Program-made: the position numbers and the translations under genes
Source: Gordonia sp. UBA7599
GTDB lineage: Bacteria; Actinomycetota; Actinomycetes; Mycobacteriales; Mycobacteriaceae
NCBI GenBank assembly: GCA_002477755.1
Contig: DLKD01000121.1
Coordinates: forward strand, 15,302 to 62,163
Length of the DNA: 46,862 bases
Direction: 5' to 3'
The notes under the pieces: generated by a model
What the model saw: the letters and a program-made list of their open reading frames with translations, nothing else
Databases searched by the model: none
Told to the model about the DNA's origin: nothing
Shown here: positions 36,876 to 43,825 of the stretch, piece by piece
Layout of the letters: each line of letters starts with the position of its first letter
How positions within the stretch are numbered: position 1 is the stretch's first letter

Positions 36876-38150
36876 TTAGGTCTCGGGAAGTGCCCAGGTC
36901 AGGGCCTCAGCGGCGTGGGCAAGGTCGGCGGGATTCGAGTGGCCGTAGACCTTGATCGCGAGGGTTCCGCCGTCCGCGTGGCCGAGCCAGCTAGCAACGT
37001 CGATGAGTGGAATCGAGGCGCTGAACAGGCGTGATGTCGCGGTGTGGCGCAGGTCGTGAAGTCGGTAAGGGGCGGCGATCTTCGCTGCTGCCAGGCTGCG
37101 CTTCCACCAGTCATCGAGGGATCGCGGTGCCACCGGAGCGCCGGAGTCGACAGTCAGGACGTGCAAGTCGTCCTCGCCCTTCCAGCCACGGCCAGCACGC
37201 ACCCTGTCGGCGGCTTGGAGGTCCTGGTGCTGCCTGAGCGCAGCAACGGTGGCCGGAGGTAGCGGGAGGGTCCGGGCGGCACTGCGGGTCTTGCCGCGAC
37301 TCTGCTCCACCACGCCGTCGGAGGTGGCGACCCGGGTGCGCTTCACGGAGAGAGTGGGGGAGGAGGTATCGAGGCCGTGGATAGCTGACCAGCGCAGCCC
37401 GGCCAGTTCGCCTCGGCGGAGGCCCAGCAACCCCAATTCGAGAAACACGCGCCGCCGGGCAGCGCTCCTGTGTGACCGCAGTGCAGCGCCGCGACAGTCC
37501 GACGGCGGGGCGGCGGTGGGGTCATGCGCCGTCAGGAGAGCCGCCACCTCAGTGTCGCTGAGGCGTCGCTGAGGGTCGAGTGCGGAGTCGCCGCTGGACT
37601 CTTCGTCGGGCGACGCGGGGGCGTCGAGGGGCTTCACGAGGGCCACCACATTTCGGGGAATGGTGCCCTGTGCAACTAGATCGGCCCAGCAGCTTGACCA
37701 CTTCGCTCTCGTCACATTGCTGTACCGGATCGAACGTGCGGGGGTCCCTTCAATTTCACCTGCCGCAAGCGCGGCGAGGGTGCGTTCCACGTCGGCTTTG
37801 GTGATCGACTGGACCTGCCTGTCTCCGAGGGCCGCGACGATGGGAGCCAATGCGTGTTTGCGAGCTGTCTGCGTGTTCGCGGCTCCGCGTTGACCGGCGC
37901 ACCAATCGTCAATCGCAGCTCTAACTGTCAGCCGTGACTTCCCGATGTACGTGCCGTCCGAGACCTTCGATTCGACCCCGGCCTGCCAGTCGCGTGCCTC
38001 GCCGATGGTCTCGAACATCTTTTCCGGTTGACCGCCGCCAACCTCTCGGGCGTCGGCTCTGGCTCTGTACCCATAGCCGCGCTCGAAGCGGGAGGTGGTG
38101 ATCTTCACGATGCCGGGGTAGCGGGTTGGTTCGCCCTTCACACGCGCCAT
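36876..38150 (-). CDS. int: Tyrosine site-specific integrase
   Basis: 424 aa. N-terminal arm-binding region (residues 1-60, GYGYRARADAR), SAM-like core-binding domain (about 65-145), then the catalytic domain. Catalytic residues: Arg in LGLRRGELAGL, H-x-x-R in HDLRHTATSRL, His in WLGHADGG, and nucleophile Tyr in KVYGHSNPAD. It inserts and excises the element. ATG at 38150 with a purine-rich AGAGAGGGGG leader. It reads toward the tRNA, the usual layout for tRNA-integrating elements. A duplicated hairpin region lies in its presumed 5' leader. Confidence 0.92.
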   Translation of the reverse strand: MARVKGEPTRYPGIVKITTSRFERGYGYRARADAREVGGGQPEKMFETIGEARDWQAGVESKVSDGTYIGKSRLTVRAAIDDWCAGQRGAANTQTARKHALAPIVAALGDRQVQSITKADVERTLAALAAGEIEGTPARSIRYSNVTRAKWSSCWADLVAQGTIPRNVVALVKPLDAPASPDEESSGDSALDPQRRLSDTEVAALLTAHDPTAAPPSDCRGAALRSHRSAARRRVFLELGLLGLRRGELAGLRWSAIHGLDTSSPTLSVKRTRVATSDGVVEQSRGKTRSAARTLPLPPATVAALRQHQDLQAADRVRAGRGWKGEDDLHVLTVDSGAPVAPRSLDDWWKRSLAAAKIAAPYRLHDLRHTATSRLFSASIPLIDVASWLGHADGGTLAIKVYGHSNPADLAHAAEALTWALPET

Positions 38151-38262
38151 GCCCGCCCCCTCTCTCTTGGTCCTCCCCGAATCGTATCCGGGGGACGTGA
38201 CGGATCGGCCTCAACGGCGCGGTGGGGAGGGGGTGGTTGCGGGCCGGTGGACGACCGTCGTC

Positions 38263-38425
38263 TGCCGGGAAACCGGCACAGGAACAGGGAAATGAGCAGG
38301 TGAAGCAAAACCCTCGCAGTGCGAGGGTTTCCGCACACGACGACTCCGACCCACAAGTGCCGATAAATCGGCACAGGAACAGGGAAATGAGCAGGTGGAG
38401 CAAAAGGTGCCCGTCGGGCACCTTT
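38263..38425. repeat. Tandem pair of two-hairpin modules, likely structured RNA
   Basis: Two units offset by exactly 95 bp. Each has a first hairpin (38263-38278; 38357-38374), a 37-base conserved stretch with one mismatch (38274-38310; 38369-38405) containing CAGGAACAGGGAAATGAGC, and a second hairpin with a 10-bp stem and 3-base loop (38308-38330; 38403-38425). The second-hairpin stems differ almost completely, CCCTCGC against GGTGCCC, yet both pair perfectly. In the first hairpin G-C becomes A-T. This covariation points to function as RNA. Either strand is possible; the minus strand would place it in the integrase leader. Confidence 0.6.
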
Positions 38426-38623
38426 CACCGCATCACGCTGACCACACCGCACAGGTCATGGCCCGCCTCCGGCGCGATGATCCTGCCGCCGCCGAGCGTG
38501 TGGCACGCGGGGAGAGTCCGTCCGCAGGCTCGCTGTGACCCGATTGTGACTGAGATAACACTTACCGATTTGAGGCCGATTCTGTGCCCCTAAGCCGCCA
38601 TGTTGAACGACTCAGGCGGAACC

Positions 38624-38666
38624 GTTCACGAGTAACTAGTGAACCCTCACGAGTAAGCCGTTCACC
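38624..38666. repeat. Short direct and inverted repeats upstream of HTH gene
   Basis: TCACGAGTAA occurs at 38626-38635 and 38647-38656, spaced 21 bp (two helical turns). GTTCAC at 38624 and 38660 and GTGAAC at 38639 overlap them. Likely binding sites for an element regulator or excisionase. Confidence 0.45.
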
Positions 38667-38762
38667 GGACATCTGTGCAGGTGAAAGGCATGTTTTGCCT
38701 GGTGGACAGAGGCGGCAACTGCGGCAATAGTGGCGTTCAGATCACCGAAGAACGGAGATGAG

Positions 38763-38939
38763 ATGAACGACTTGATGACTGTGCGCGAAGTGGCCGAGGC
38801 CATGCGCCTCACCCCGCGCGGCGTGCGTCAGATGATCGCCGACGGACGCCTGCCAGCCGTGCGCTACGCGGGCACCCGGCAGGCGCTCGTGCGGCGTGCC
38901 GATGTCACGGCACGCCTGCGCCGAGTCCACGCCCACTGA
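38763..38939 (+). CDS. Small excisionase-like HTH protein
   Basis: 58 aa, a single MerR/excisionase-type helix-turn-helix: LMTVREVAEAMRLTPRGVRQ followed by DGRLPAVRYAGTRQALVRRA. Proteins this size beside an integrase are usually excisionases (recombination directionality factors) or small repressors. ATG at 38763 has CGGAGATGAG upstream. A hairpin follows, then the P-loop gene. A second HTH protein of the same class occurs at 42187, so which one is the excisionase is open. Confidence 0.75.
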   Translation: MNDLMTVREVAEAMRLTPRGVRQMIADGRLPAVRYAGTRQALVRRADVTARLRRVHAH

Positions 38940-38950
38940 CCAAAGCGAAA

Positions 38951-38973
38951 CGCCCCGGCGGACTTCCGGGGCG
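38951..38973 (+). terminator. Hairpin between HTH gene and P-loop gene
   Basis: CGCCCCGG and CCGGGGCG form a perfect 8-bp stem with a 7-base loop, 12 bases after the HTH gene stop. No T-run. May be a terminator or attenuator. Confidence 0.5.
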
Positions 38974-38981
38974 CTTCAAAG

Positions 38982-38996
38982 ACTTCGAGAGGAATC
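38982..38996 (+). promoter_or_regulatory. Start-associated sequence, copy 1
   Basis: ACTTCGAGAGGAATC, ending 3 bases before the ATG at 39000 and containing the GAGAGGA ribosome site. An identical 15-mer lies before the gene at 41060. Sequence identity extends well beyond a Shine-Dalgarno need. Confidence 0.6.
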
Positions 38997-38999
38997 GAA

Positions 39000-40610
39000 A
39001 TGTCTGTCCCCAGTGTAGACCTCGATGACGGCGACGAGGTGGATCACGAGCCGATGCTCGCCCGGCTTCGCGCCATCGTTAAGCGCGGCGACGGCGCAGC
39101 GATCCCCGGCCTGGTCCCTGAGATCCGCGCGGCGTGCGACCTCGGCTTGACTCGCGACGCTGAGGAGAAGCACTGGCTGGCGGTGATGGGCCAGGGCGGC
39201 GAGCGCGCCGTGCGCGTGCTGGCTGTCGCCCTTGCGACGCTCGATGAACGCGCGGAGCCGGTCGGCGATGCGAACGATCCATACCACCCGTGGCTGGAAC
39301 GGCAGGGGTTTTGCACCCCGCTTCTGCAAGACGTACGCGCGCGGGCACGGGGCGGGCTAGTGCCGCCTTGGGCGGCACTCGGGATGCTGCTGGCCGCAAC
39401 GGCATCGGTCATTCCGCCGCGAGTGCAACTCCCGGCAATTGTCGGCGGGCGGGCGTCACTCAACTCAATCACAGGAATTGTCGGCGCTTCGGGGGCGGGC
39501 AAAGGTGCCGCCGCTGCCGTGCTGAGTCCCCGCTTCGTTCCCCTCGGGGCTGACGGCCAGCCGGGCCTCGGCCTGAACTGGAAACGCCCGCCGGTCCGCC
39601 AGGCAGTCGGCTCGGGCGAGGCGATCTCGGCGCTGTACGTGCACAGTGAGAAAGTGGCCGGTCCAGATGGCGGTCCGCCGGAAACCAAGATGGTGCAGCA
39701 CGAGACCACTGCCTGGCCCGACTGGCCCGAGGTGGACAAACTCGTGGCAGTGAGGGGTCGGCAAGCCAGCACGATGGACGCAGAACTGCGTCAGTTCTGG
39801 TCCGGGGAGGGTCTGGGATCGGTCACGAAAACTGCGTCGCTCCACGTCGAGGCGCACAAGTACCGAGGAGTCGCCACGATCTCGATCCAGCCTGGCCGTG
39901 CGGCAGCACTCTTTTCCGACGAGGCTGGTGGTCTCTTGCAACGGTTGCTGCTGTTCGCAGGCGACCGCGATCCACACGCGACCGGGAACGAGCCTCGGGT
40001 CGACGGGGACCTGGAAATCACGGTGCCCTACCTGCCGCCGGGCGACGATGTGGTCGAGTTCCTGGTTGATCCCGTCGTGGAGACGATCATCCGTGAGCGC
40101 CGGATCGCGCGAACCTCCGGCGCGCTGACTGTCGATCCGCTCGACGCTCACGGCGACCTCCTGCGGCTGAAAATTGCCGCCACTGGTGCATGGATGCACG
40201 GCACCCTCACCGTCGACTATCACACGTGGCGGTGGGCGGGCAGCGTCATGGAACACCACCGCCGGACGCGGGCTTGGCTGCAATCTCAGATTGCGGCCAC
40301 CGTGCGGGCGGCGGCGGAATCCGCTGGTGCCACCGACGGAGTGCGCCGTGCGGTCGCGCGTGAAGTGGAGGAAGCCGAGGCCGATCAGCGGTTCAGTGGG
40401 CAGTGGGCCACGGCCCTCGACGGCACTGCGAACTGGGCGCAGGGTCGCGGCCCGTTCACCCGCCGCGATGCCAGCCGGGCCGGGCGCAGCGGTTCACTGC
40501 GGGCAACTCGGGCCGGAGACCTCCTCACCGACCTCACCGTGCAGGGGCGGCTGCGGGTGGTGCAGGTGGATGCGAACGGTCACGCCGCCGCGTGGGAGGC
40601 GGTGTCGTGA
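39000..40610 (+). CDS. P-loop ATPase, probable element replication protein
   Basis: 536 aa, not assigned to a named protein. The N-terminal 100 residues are helical. A P-loop at about residues 155-165 reads GIVGASGAGKGAA, with Gly where Walker A normally has Thr or Ser. A Walker B-like WPEVDKLVAV and a later ATISIQPGRAAAL region are spaced as in DUF3987/helicase-like replication proteins of actinobacterial elements. The C-terminal 100 residues look like a winged helix (LTDLTVQGRLRVVQVD). The iteron array begins 38 bases after its stop, so it may be the initiator or helicase. Function is inferred from context. Confidence 0.6.
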   Translation: MSVPSVDLDDGDEVDHEPMLARLRAIVKRGDGAAIPGLVPEIRAACDLGLTRDAEEKHWLAVMGQGGERAVRVLAVALATLDERAEPVGDANDPYHPWLERQGFCTPLLQDVRARARGGLVPPWAALGMLLAATASVIPPRVQLPAIVGGRASLNSITGIVGASGAGKGAAAAVLSPRFVPLGADGQPGLGLNWKRPPVRQAVGSGEAISALYVHSEKVAGPDGGPPETKMVQHETTAWPDWPEVDKLVAVRGRQASTMDAELRQFWSGEGLGSVTKTASLHVEAHKYRGVATISIQPGRAAALFSDEAGGLLQRLLLFAGDRDPHATGNEPRVDGDLEITVPYLPPGDDVVEFLVDPVVETIIRERRIARTSGALTVDPLDAHGDLLRLKIAATGAWMHGTLTVDYHTWRWAGSVMEHHRRTRAWLQSQIAATVRAAAESAGATDGVRRAVAREVEEAEADQRFSGQWATALDGTANWAQGRGPFTRRDASRAGRSGSLRATRAGDLLTDLTVQGRLRVVQVDANGHAAAWEAVS

Positions 40611-40648
40611 CCACCGCTGCTGGCCTGAGGGGACCGGCTATCCACTGT

Positions 40649-41002
40649 TGTCGGACCCTGTGTCGGACCTGTCGGACCCTTGTCGGACGCACGGATACCA
40701 CGGCTGACCTGCATGTTTGTGTTGTCGGACGTGTCGGACGGGGGTCCGACAGCGTTGCACGCTTGCAGGAGCCGCCGAACACTCGACACCACCGCTGACC
40801 TGCATAAATAAAGAAAATAGTACATATGTTCGATTATGTATTTTTCTTCTCTGGAAATGGCCCGACGCGGTGGTTTTTGTGTGAACCGTGTCGGACCCCG
40901 TCCGACAGGTCCGACAACGCGGCGGTATACCTCTCACCTGCACTTTTGGTGAGAAACAAGGGTCCGACAGGGGTCCGACAGGGTCCGACACAGGGTCCGA
41001 CA
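40649..41002. repeat. Fourteen iterons in mirror-image array
   Basis: Forward TGTCGGAC at 40649, 40661, 40670, 40681, 40723, 40732 and 40889. Reverse GTCCGACA at 40744, 40900, 40909, 40962, 40973, 40983 and 40995. The grouping is 4+2+1 on the left and 1+2+4 on the right. Spacings of 9-12 bp within groups mirror each other, and the centre (about 40826) falls on the AT-rich dyad. This is the architecture of an iteron-type replication origin or a large dimeric protein-binding array. Confidence 0.8.
40811..40848. repeat. AT-rich dyad at the centre of the iteron array
   Basis: AAGAAAATAGTACATA (40811-40826) is nearly the reverse complement of TATGTATTTTTCTT (40835-40848), with a short AT-rich loop. 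In a GC-rich window this is an obvious candidate DNA-unwinding element. Confidence 0.6.
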
Positions 41003-41037
41003 ACTGAATCAACAGGAGCGGCGGACAAATCCGCTCC

Positions 41038-41052
41038 ACTTCGAGAGGAATC
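41038..41052 (+). promoter_or_regulatory. Start-associated sequence, copy 2
   Basis: ACTTCGAGAGGAATC, identical to 38982-38996, ending 7 bases before the ATG at 41060. Confidence 0.6.
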
Positions 41053-41059
41053 AAGAGAG

Positions 41060-41476
41060 ATGTGCGAGTACGAGCAGCGGTGGTCACTGCCCACCGCTGA
41101 GGAGATCAAAGCCGAGGTTGACTGGCTAGCGGACTGGCTGGCCCGCGAGGAGCCGAGCATGATCGGCATCGACAGCCGCGCCGCGAGGGAGTTCATCACC
41201 CGCCGCGCGTCCACCTGGTCGGTCCACCTCACTGCGCGGGAGGCCGTGAAGTGCGCTTATGCAGAGTGGCAGGGAGCCGTGGCTTCCGTCCTCGATTACG
41301 GGCGGCGGCGGAACCGTCCGTGGGGCACTGCCGACTTCATGCAGAGCCAGCCCGACGACCCCGCCCTCGACGGCCTCGACCGCCCCGGCCTGGCCCCGGC
41401 CCTCGCTCATCTGATTGAGATCGGAATGGCGGAGGAGCAGGGCTACAGGTACGCGCTCGTCGGCAACTCTCACTAG
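41060..41476 (+). CDS. Hypothetical element protein
   Basis: 138 aa, soluble, not recognised. The N-terminal half is acidic and Trp-rich (AEVDWLADWLAREEPS). The middle is basic (ITRRASTWSVHLTAREAVK) and the C-terminal 30 residues look helical (LAPALAHLIEIGMAEEQGY). The frame is open upstream to 40826, but the start-associated sequence with its ribosome site at 41045 selects the ATG at 41060. It lies just after the iteron array and could be a small accessory replication or copy-control protein; this is a guess from position only. Confidence 0.65.
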   Translation: MCEYEQRWSLPTAEEIKAEVDWLADWLAREEPSMIGIDSRAAREFITRRASTWSVHLTAREAVKCAYAEWQGAVASVLDYGRRRNRPWGTADFMQSQPDDPALDGLDRPGLAPALAHLIEIGMAEEQGYRYALVGNSH

Positions 41477-41663
41477 CACCTTCATCCCTATCCACCGCTT
41501 CCCTGACACCAATTTCCCGCCCCCACCCAAGGGACGTGCCACCCGCCCGCAACGTAAGTACAGGTGCGAATGGGTACCCAGGAGGATTGACAAAAAGTGC
41601 CTTTCTACCAGCGGAAATGGTGGTGGCGAGGGGGCGAGTTGGGATGTCAGGATTGTTGTAGGA

Positions 41664-41681
41664 GTTCCAAATATCTGGAAC
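41664..41681 (+). promoter_or_regulatory. Inverted repeat before the 41699 gene
   Basis: GTTCCA and TGGAAC flank AATATC, 18 bases upstream of the start at 41699 and just before its AAGGAAAT ribosome site. Operator or leader hairpin; weak. Confidence 0.35.
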
Positions 41682-41698
41682 AGACGGAAGGAAATGAA

Positions 41699-42190
41699 AT
41701 GGCTGAAAACGTCTCAGTGGATTACGACAGCACCGCGCAGTTCGTCAGCAAGTTGCGGGCACAAGCGGATCAGATTGAGAGCGAGACCCCACACCTCACC
41801 CGAGCGGTGTTGGACAGTTTCACCCGTGAGGCATCGCAGGGCACGCGGGACGGGAAGCCAAGCCCGATCTATGACGAAGCGGTGGCCGCAATGAGCAATG
41901 TGATGCACGCGCTGGACAGCCACTTCAAGAAGATTGCAGCCAAGCTGCGCTCGGACGCCCACCTGCTCGAATCGGCCACCGCTGAGATCAAGCAACACGA
42001 CGAGGACGGCGCGGCAGCAGTGCGAGCCGTCGACCTCGGCCTCGACATGAGCAACAGTGTCGAGAAGGGCGGTGCGGGCTACAGCAGCATCCCCCGACTG
42101 ACTGCCGCAGATTTGGCCGGTGATGTCGACAAGCCCGCCCCGGTCGGTGACCCCCACGCCCGGTTCCGAACCGCGAGCAACCCCCGATGA
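41699..42190 (+). CDS. Helical hypothetical protein, possibly EspC/WXG100-like
   Basis: 163 aa from the ATG at 41699, chosen for its AAGGAAATGAA leader (the frame is open from a GTG at 41597). The first 100 residues are helical with coiled-coil character (STAQFVSKLRAQADQIESE, then AMSNVMHALDSHFKKIAAKL). The size and two-helix pattern recall small type VII secretion substrates, but no W-x-G is seen. The C-terminus is polar and ends near an ATGA overlap with the next HTH gene. No function should be asserted. Confidence 0.65.
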   Translation: MAENVSVDYDSTAQFVSKLRAQADQIESETPHLTRAVLDSFTREASQGTRDGKPSPIYDEAVAAMSNVMHALDSHFKKIAAKLRSDAHLLESATAEIKQHDEDGAAAVRAVDLGLDMSNSVEKGGAGYSSIPRLTAADLAGDVDKPAPVGDPHARFRTASNPR

Positions 42191-42375
42191 GCGCACCCGA
42201 CAACGACTTGGCCGACCTCGCCCTCACCTCGGGCCAGGCAGCGGTCTATCTCCAACTCTCCCAGCGGTGGGTGGGCACGTTGGCCCGGCGCGGGGTGCTG
42301 CCCAGCCACACCGTCGGGCGGCACCGCCGATTCCAGGTCGCCGACCTCCGCGCCTACCGCGACAGCCGCCGCTAA
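42187..42375 (+). CDS. Small HTH protein, excisionase/MerR-like
   Basis: 62 aa. The helix-turn-helix reads LALTSGQAAVYLQLSQRWV with LARRGVLPSHTVGRHRRFQ as the wing-like part. Its ATG overlaps the preceding stop by 4 bases (ATGA), so the two genes are coupled. The second such protein in the element; either may be the excisionase, the other a repressor. Confidence 0.75.
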   Translation: MSAPDNDLADLALTSGQAAVYLQLSQRWVGTLARRGVLPSHTVGRHRRFQVADLRAYRDSRR

Positions 42376-42392
42376 CCCCCAACAACTTCGGC

Positions 42393-42411
42393 CCGGGGCA
42401 CAGTGCCCCGG
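42393..42411 (+). terminator. Hairpin after the HTH gene
   Basis: CCGGGGCAC and GTGCCCCGG form a perfect 9-bp palindrome around a single A. It separates the 42187 gene from the next small gene. Confidence 0.5.
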
Positions 42412-42430
42412 CCACAAAGAAAGGAACGAA

Positions 42431-42595
42431 ATGAAGATGATTAGTTTCCCGGTCCCGGCCCGCGACAACGTGCGGGATGCCGAGGGCCGCTTGGTCGCCG
42501 AGCTGCGGGTGCCGCTGATCGACGGCCAACTCAACTGGGATGAGAAGCAAGTGATCCTGGCGGCGGATTTGCCCCTCGGCACTATTCCCGCCTGA
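42431..42595 (+). CDS. Small hypothetical protein
   Basis: 54 aa. The ATG at 42431 has an AAAGGAAC ribosome site 4 bases upstream. The sequence begins MKMISFPVPARD and includes GRLVAELRVP and IDGQLNWDEKQ; mostly beta-like, no signal or membrane segment. It sits between two strong hairpins, so it may be its own transcript. Function unknown. Confidence 0.6.
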   Translation: MKMISFPVPARDNVRDAEGRLVAELRVPLIDGQLNWDEKQVILAADLPLGTIPA

Positions 42596-42600
42596 CCCCC

Positions 42601-42634
42601 GAACCCCGGCCCAAGCAACACGGGGCCGGGGTTC
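42601..42634 (+). terminator. Strong hairpin after the small gene
   Basis: GAACCCCGGCCC (42601-42612) pairs perfectly with GGGCCGGGGTTC (42623-42634) over a 10-base loop, five bases after the stop at 42595. No T-run, but stem strength suits an actinobacterial terminator. Confidence 0.6.
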
Positions 42635-42706
42635 CCCATTGACCCCTCCACCACCCGAGCCGGCCCCCGGCACGTCCCCCTCCCGACCATGAACCAAGGA
42701 ACCAAG

Positions 42707-43582
42707 ATGAACACCCCACAATCCGCAGCGGCCCGCCGGTACTTCATCCGGCTCATCTGGATGAGCCTCGCGCTGTCGGTGGCCGGTAATGCGGTCCACG
42801 CGCTGCCCGGCGTCGCGGGGCAAGTCGGTGTGAAGATCGTGCTCGGGGTCTTGCCGCCGATCCTGCTCGCCCTCCTGATTCATGGGATGGGGCACCTGGT
42901 CGAGGCTGGTCTCAGCGGGCGGCTGTACCGGGTGGCGACCACCGCCGTCGCCGCGCTGGCCGTGGCCGCTGGTGCCGTCTCGTTTGTTGCCCTTCGCGAG
43001 CTGGCCCTCGCGGCGGGATGGGCACCGGCGCTGGCGTGGCTGGCACCAGTCATTGTCGATGTGCCAGTGGTCGTGGGGACTGCTGCGGTAGTCGCGGTCG
43101 ACAGGGCCGCAATGCGCCAGTCAGTCACCGTTCCTGACCCCGCCTCGGCGCACGGCGGCGAGGTCGAGGTCGACACCGCACCAACAGTCGCGCCGGACCC
43201 TGCACCGAGCACCGAGGTCGCGGTGGAACCCGAAGCCACCCGCGACATGGCACCCCGCGACATGGCACCCCCGGCGCACCCGAAGCCGAAGCCCCAACCA
43301 CGTCGCGCCCAACCCGCGCCGCGCCGCGCCCCCGGTGCGTCGTCGCACCTGACCCCGCTCCCGGTGGACGACGCAGCGGTGCGCCGTCTGGCCCAGCAGG
43401 TCGTCGCGTCGGGTCGCACCGCCGCCGACGCAGATGTGGTGGCTCAGGTGCTTGCACGGCTCAGCGGCGGTGAGTCTGGCCGCGCTGTTGGTGCAGCAAC
43501 AGGGATCAGTGAAGCGGCGGTTCGGAGGATCAAGACGGCTGCGGCAGAGGTGGCCGATGAGCCTCAATTGGTGTCCGCATGA
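42707..43582 (+). CDS. DUF2637/SpdB-like membrane protein with C-terminal HTH
   Basis: 291 aa. Four transmembrane helices in residues 1-135, with the DUF2637-like segments LLIHGMGHLVEAGLSG and ALAWLAPVIVDVPVVVG. A Pro/Arg-rich linker (about 150-225) follows, then a DNA-binding-like C-terminus (AVRRLAQQVVAS and GAATGISEAAVRRIKTAA). DUF2637 proteins are known from actinobacterial conjugative elements (Spd, spread functions). ATG 42707 is preferred for its AAGGA site; 42689 is possible. Confidence 0.75.
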   Translation: MNTPQSAAARRYFIRLIWMSLALSVAGNAVHALPGVAGQVGVKIVLGVLPPILLALLIHGMGHLVEAGLSGRLYRVATTAVAALAVAAGAVSFVALRELALAAGWAPALAWLAPVIVDVPVVVGTAAVVAVDRAAMRQSVTVPDPASAHGGEVEVDTAPTVAPDPAPSTEVAVEPEATRDMAPRDMAPPAHPKPKPQPRRAQPAPRRAPGASSHLTPLPVDDAAVRRLAQQVVASGRTAADADVVAQVLARLSGGESGRAVGAATGISEAAVRRIKTAAAEVADEPQLVSA

Positions 43583-43825
43583 ACCCCTCTGCACATGCCC
43601 TCAGCGTGATCCTCTGGCTGTGCTTGACTTTTCCCGTCCACGGCACCGAGGCATATCCGCCTAATGGCCCCTTAACCTCGGGCTTTACAGAGTGTGTCCG
43701 AGGTCGGGTTCCATCCAGCCCAATCCTCTAACCCTCCCTCTAGCCTCCCCTCTGATGGTTCCTCTTGCCCCTCCTCATGCACGTCCGCACGCTGGTCCGC
43801 AGCCGGGGGACAAGAAACAGGCAGA

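Larger units (their letters stand above)
38151..38762. other. 612-bp noncoding control region
   Basis: No convincing gene between the divergent integrase and small HTH genes. It contains the 95-bp tandem duplication (38263-38425), a cluster of short direct and inverted repeats (38624-38666) and presumably the promoters of both flanking genes. ORFs here mostly reflect the repeats. One frame opens in the second copy (ATG 38387, MSRWSKRCPSG) and runs to 38593; coding is not supported. Confidence 0.6.
40611..41059. other. 449-bp noncoding region, putative replication origin
   Basis: No gene supported. Fourteen copies of TGTCGGAC/GTCCGACA surround the most AT-rich segment of the window. The 12-mer GCTGACCTGCAT also occurs twice (40703 and 40794), with a weaker relative in CTCACCTGCAC (40933). 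Confidence 0.65.

Noticed and set aside
37921-38421. Minus-strand ORF with repeated LLISLFLC segments
   Set aside because: The repetition is explained by the structured 95-bp tandem duplication.
38263-38425. CRISPR array
   Set aside because: Only two copies, no uniform spacers and no cas genes; stems covary.
40649-41002. CRISPR or transposon-end interpretation of TGTCGGAC repeats
   Set aside because: Repeats are 8 bp, in both orientations and helically spaced; no transposase adjacent.
41587-41592. TTGACA as a -35 box for the 41699 gene
   Set aside because: No -10 hexamer at 16-18 bp; the hexamer is also close to an alternative GTG start.
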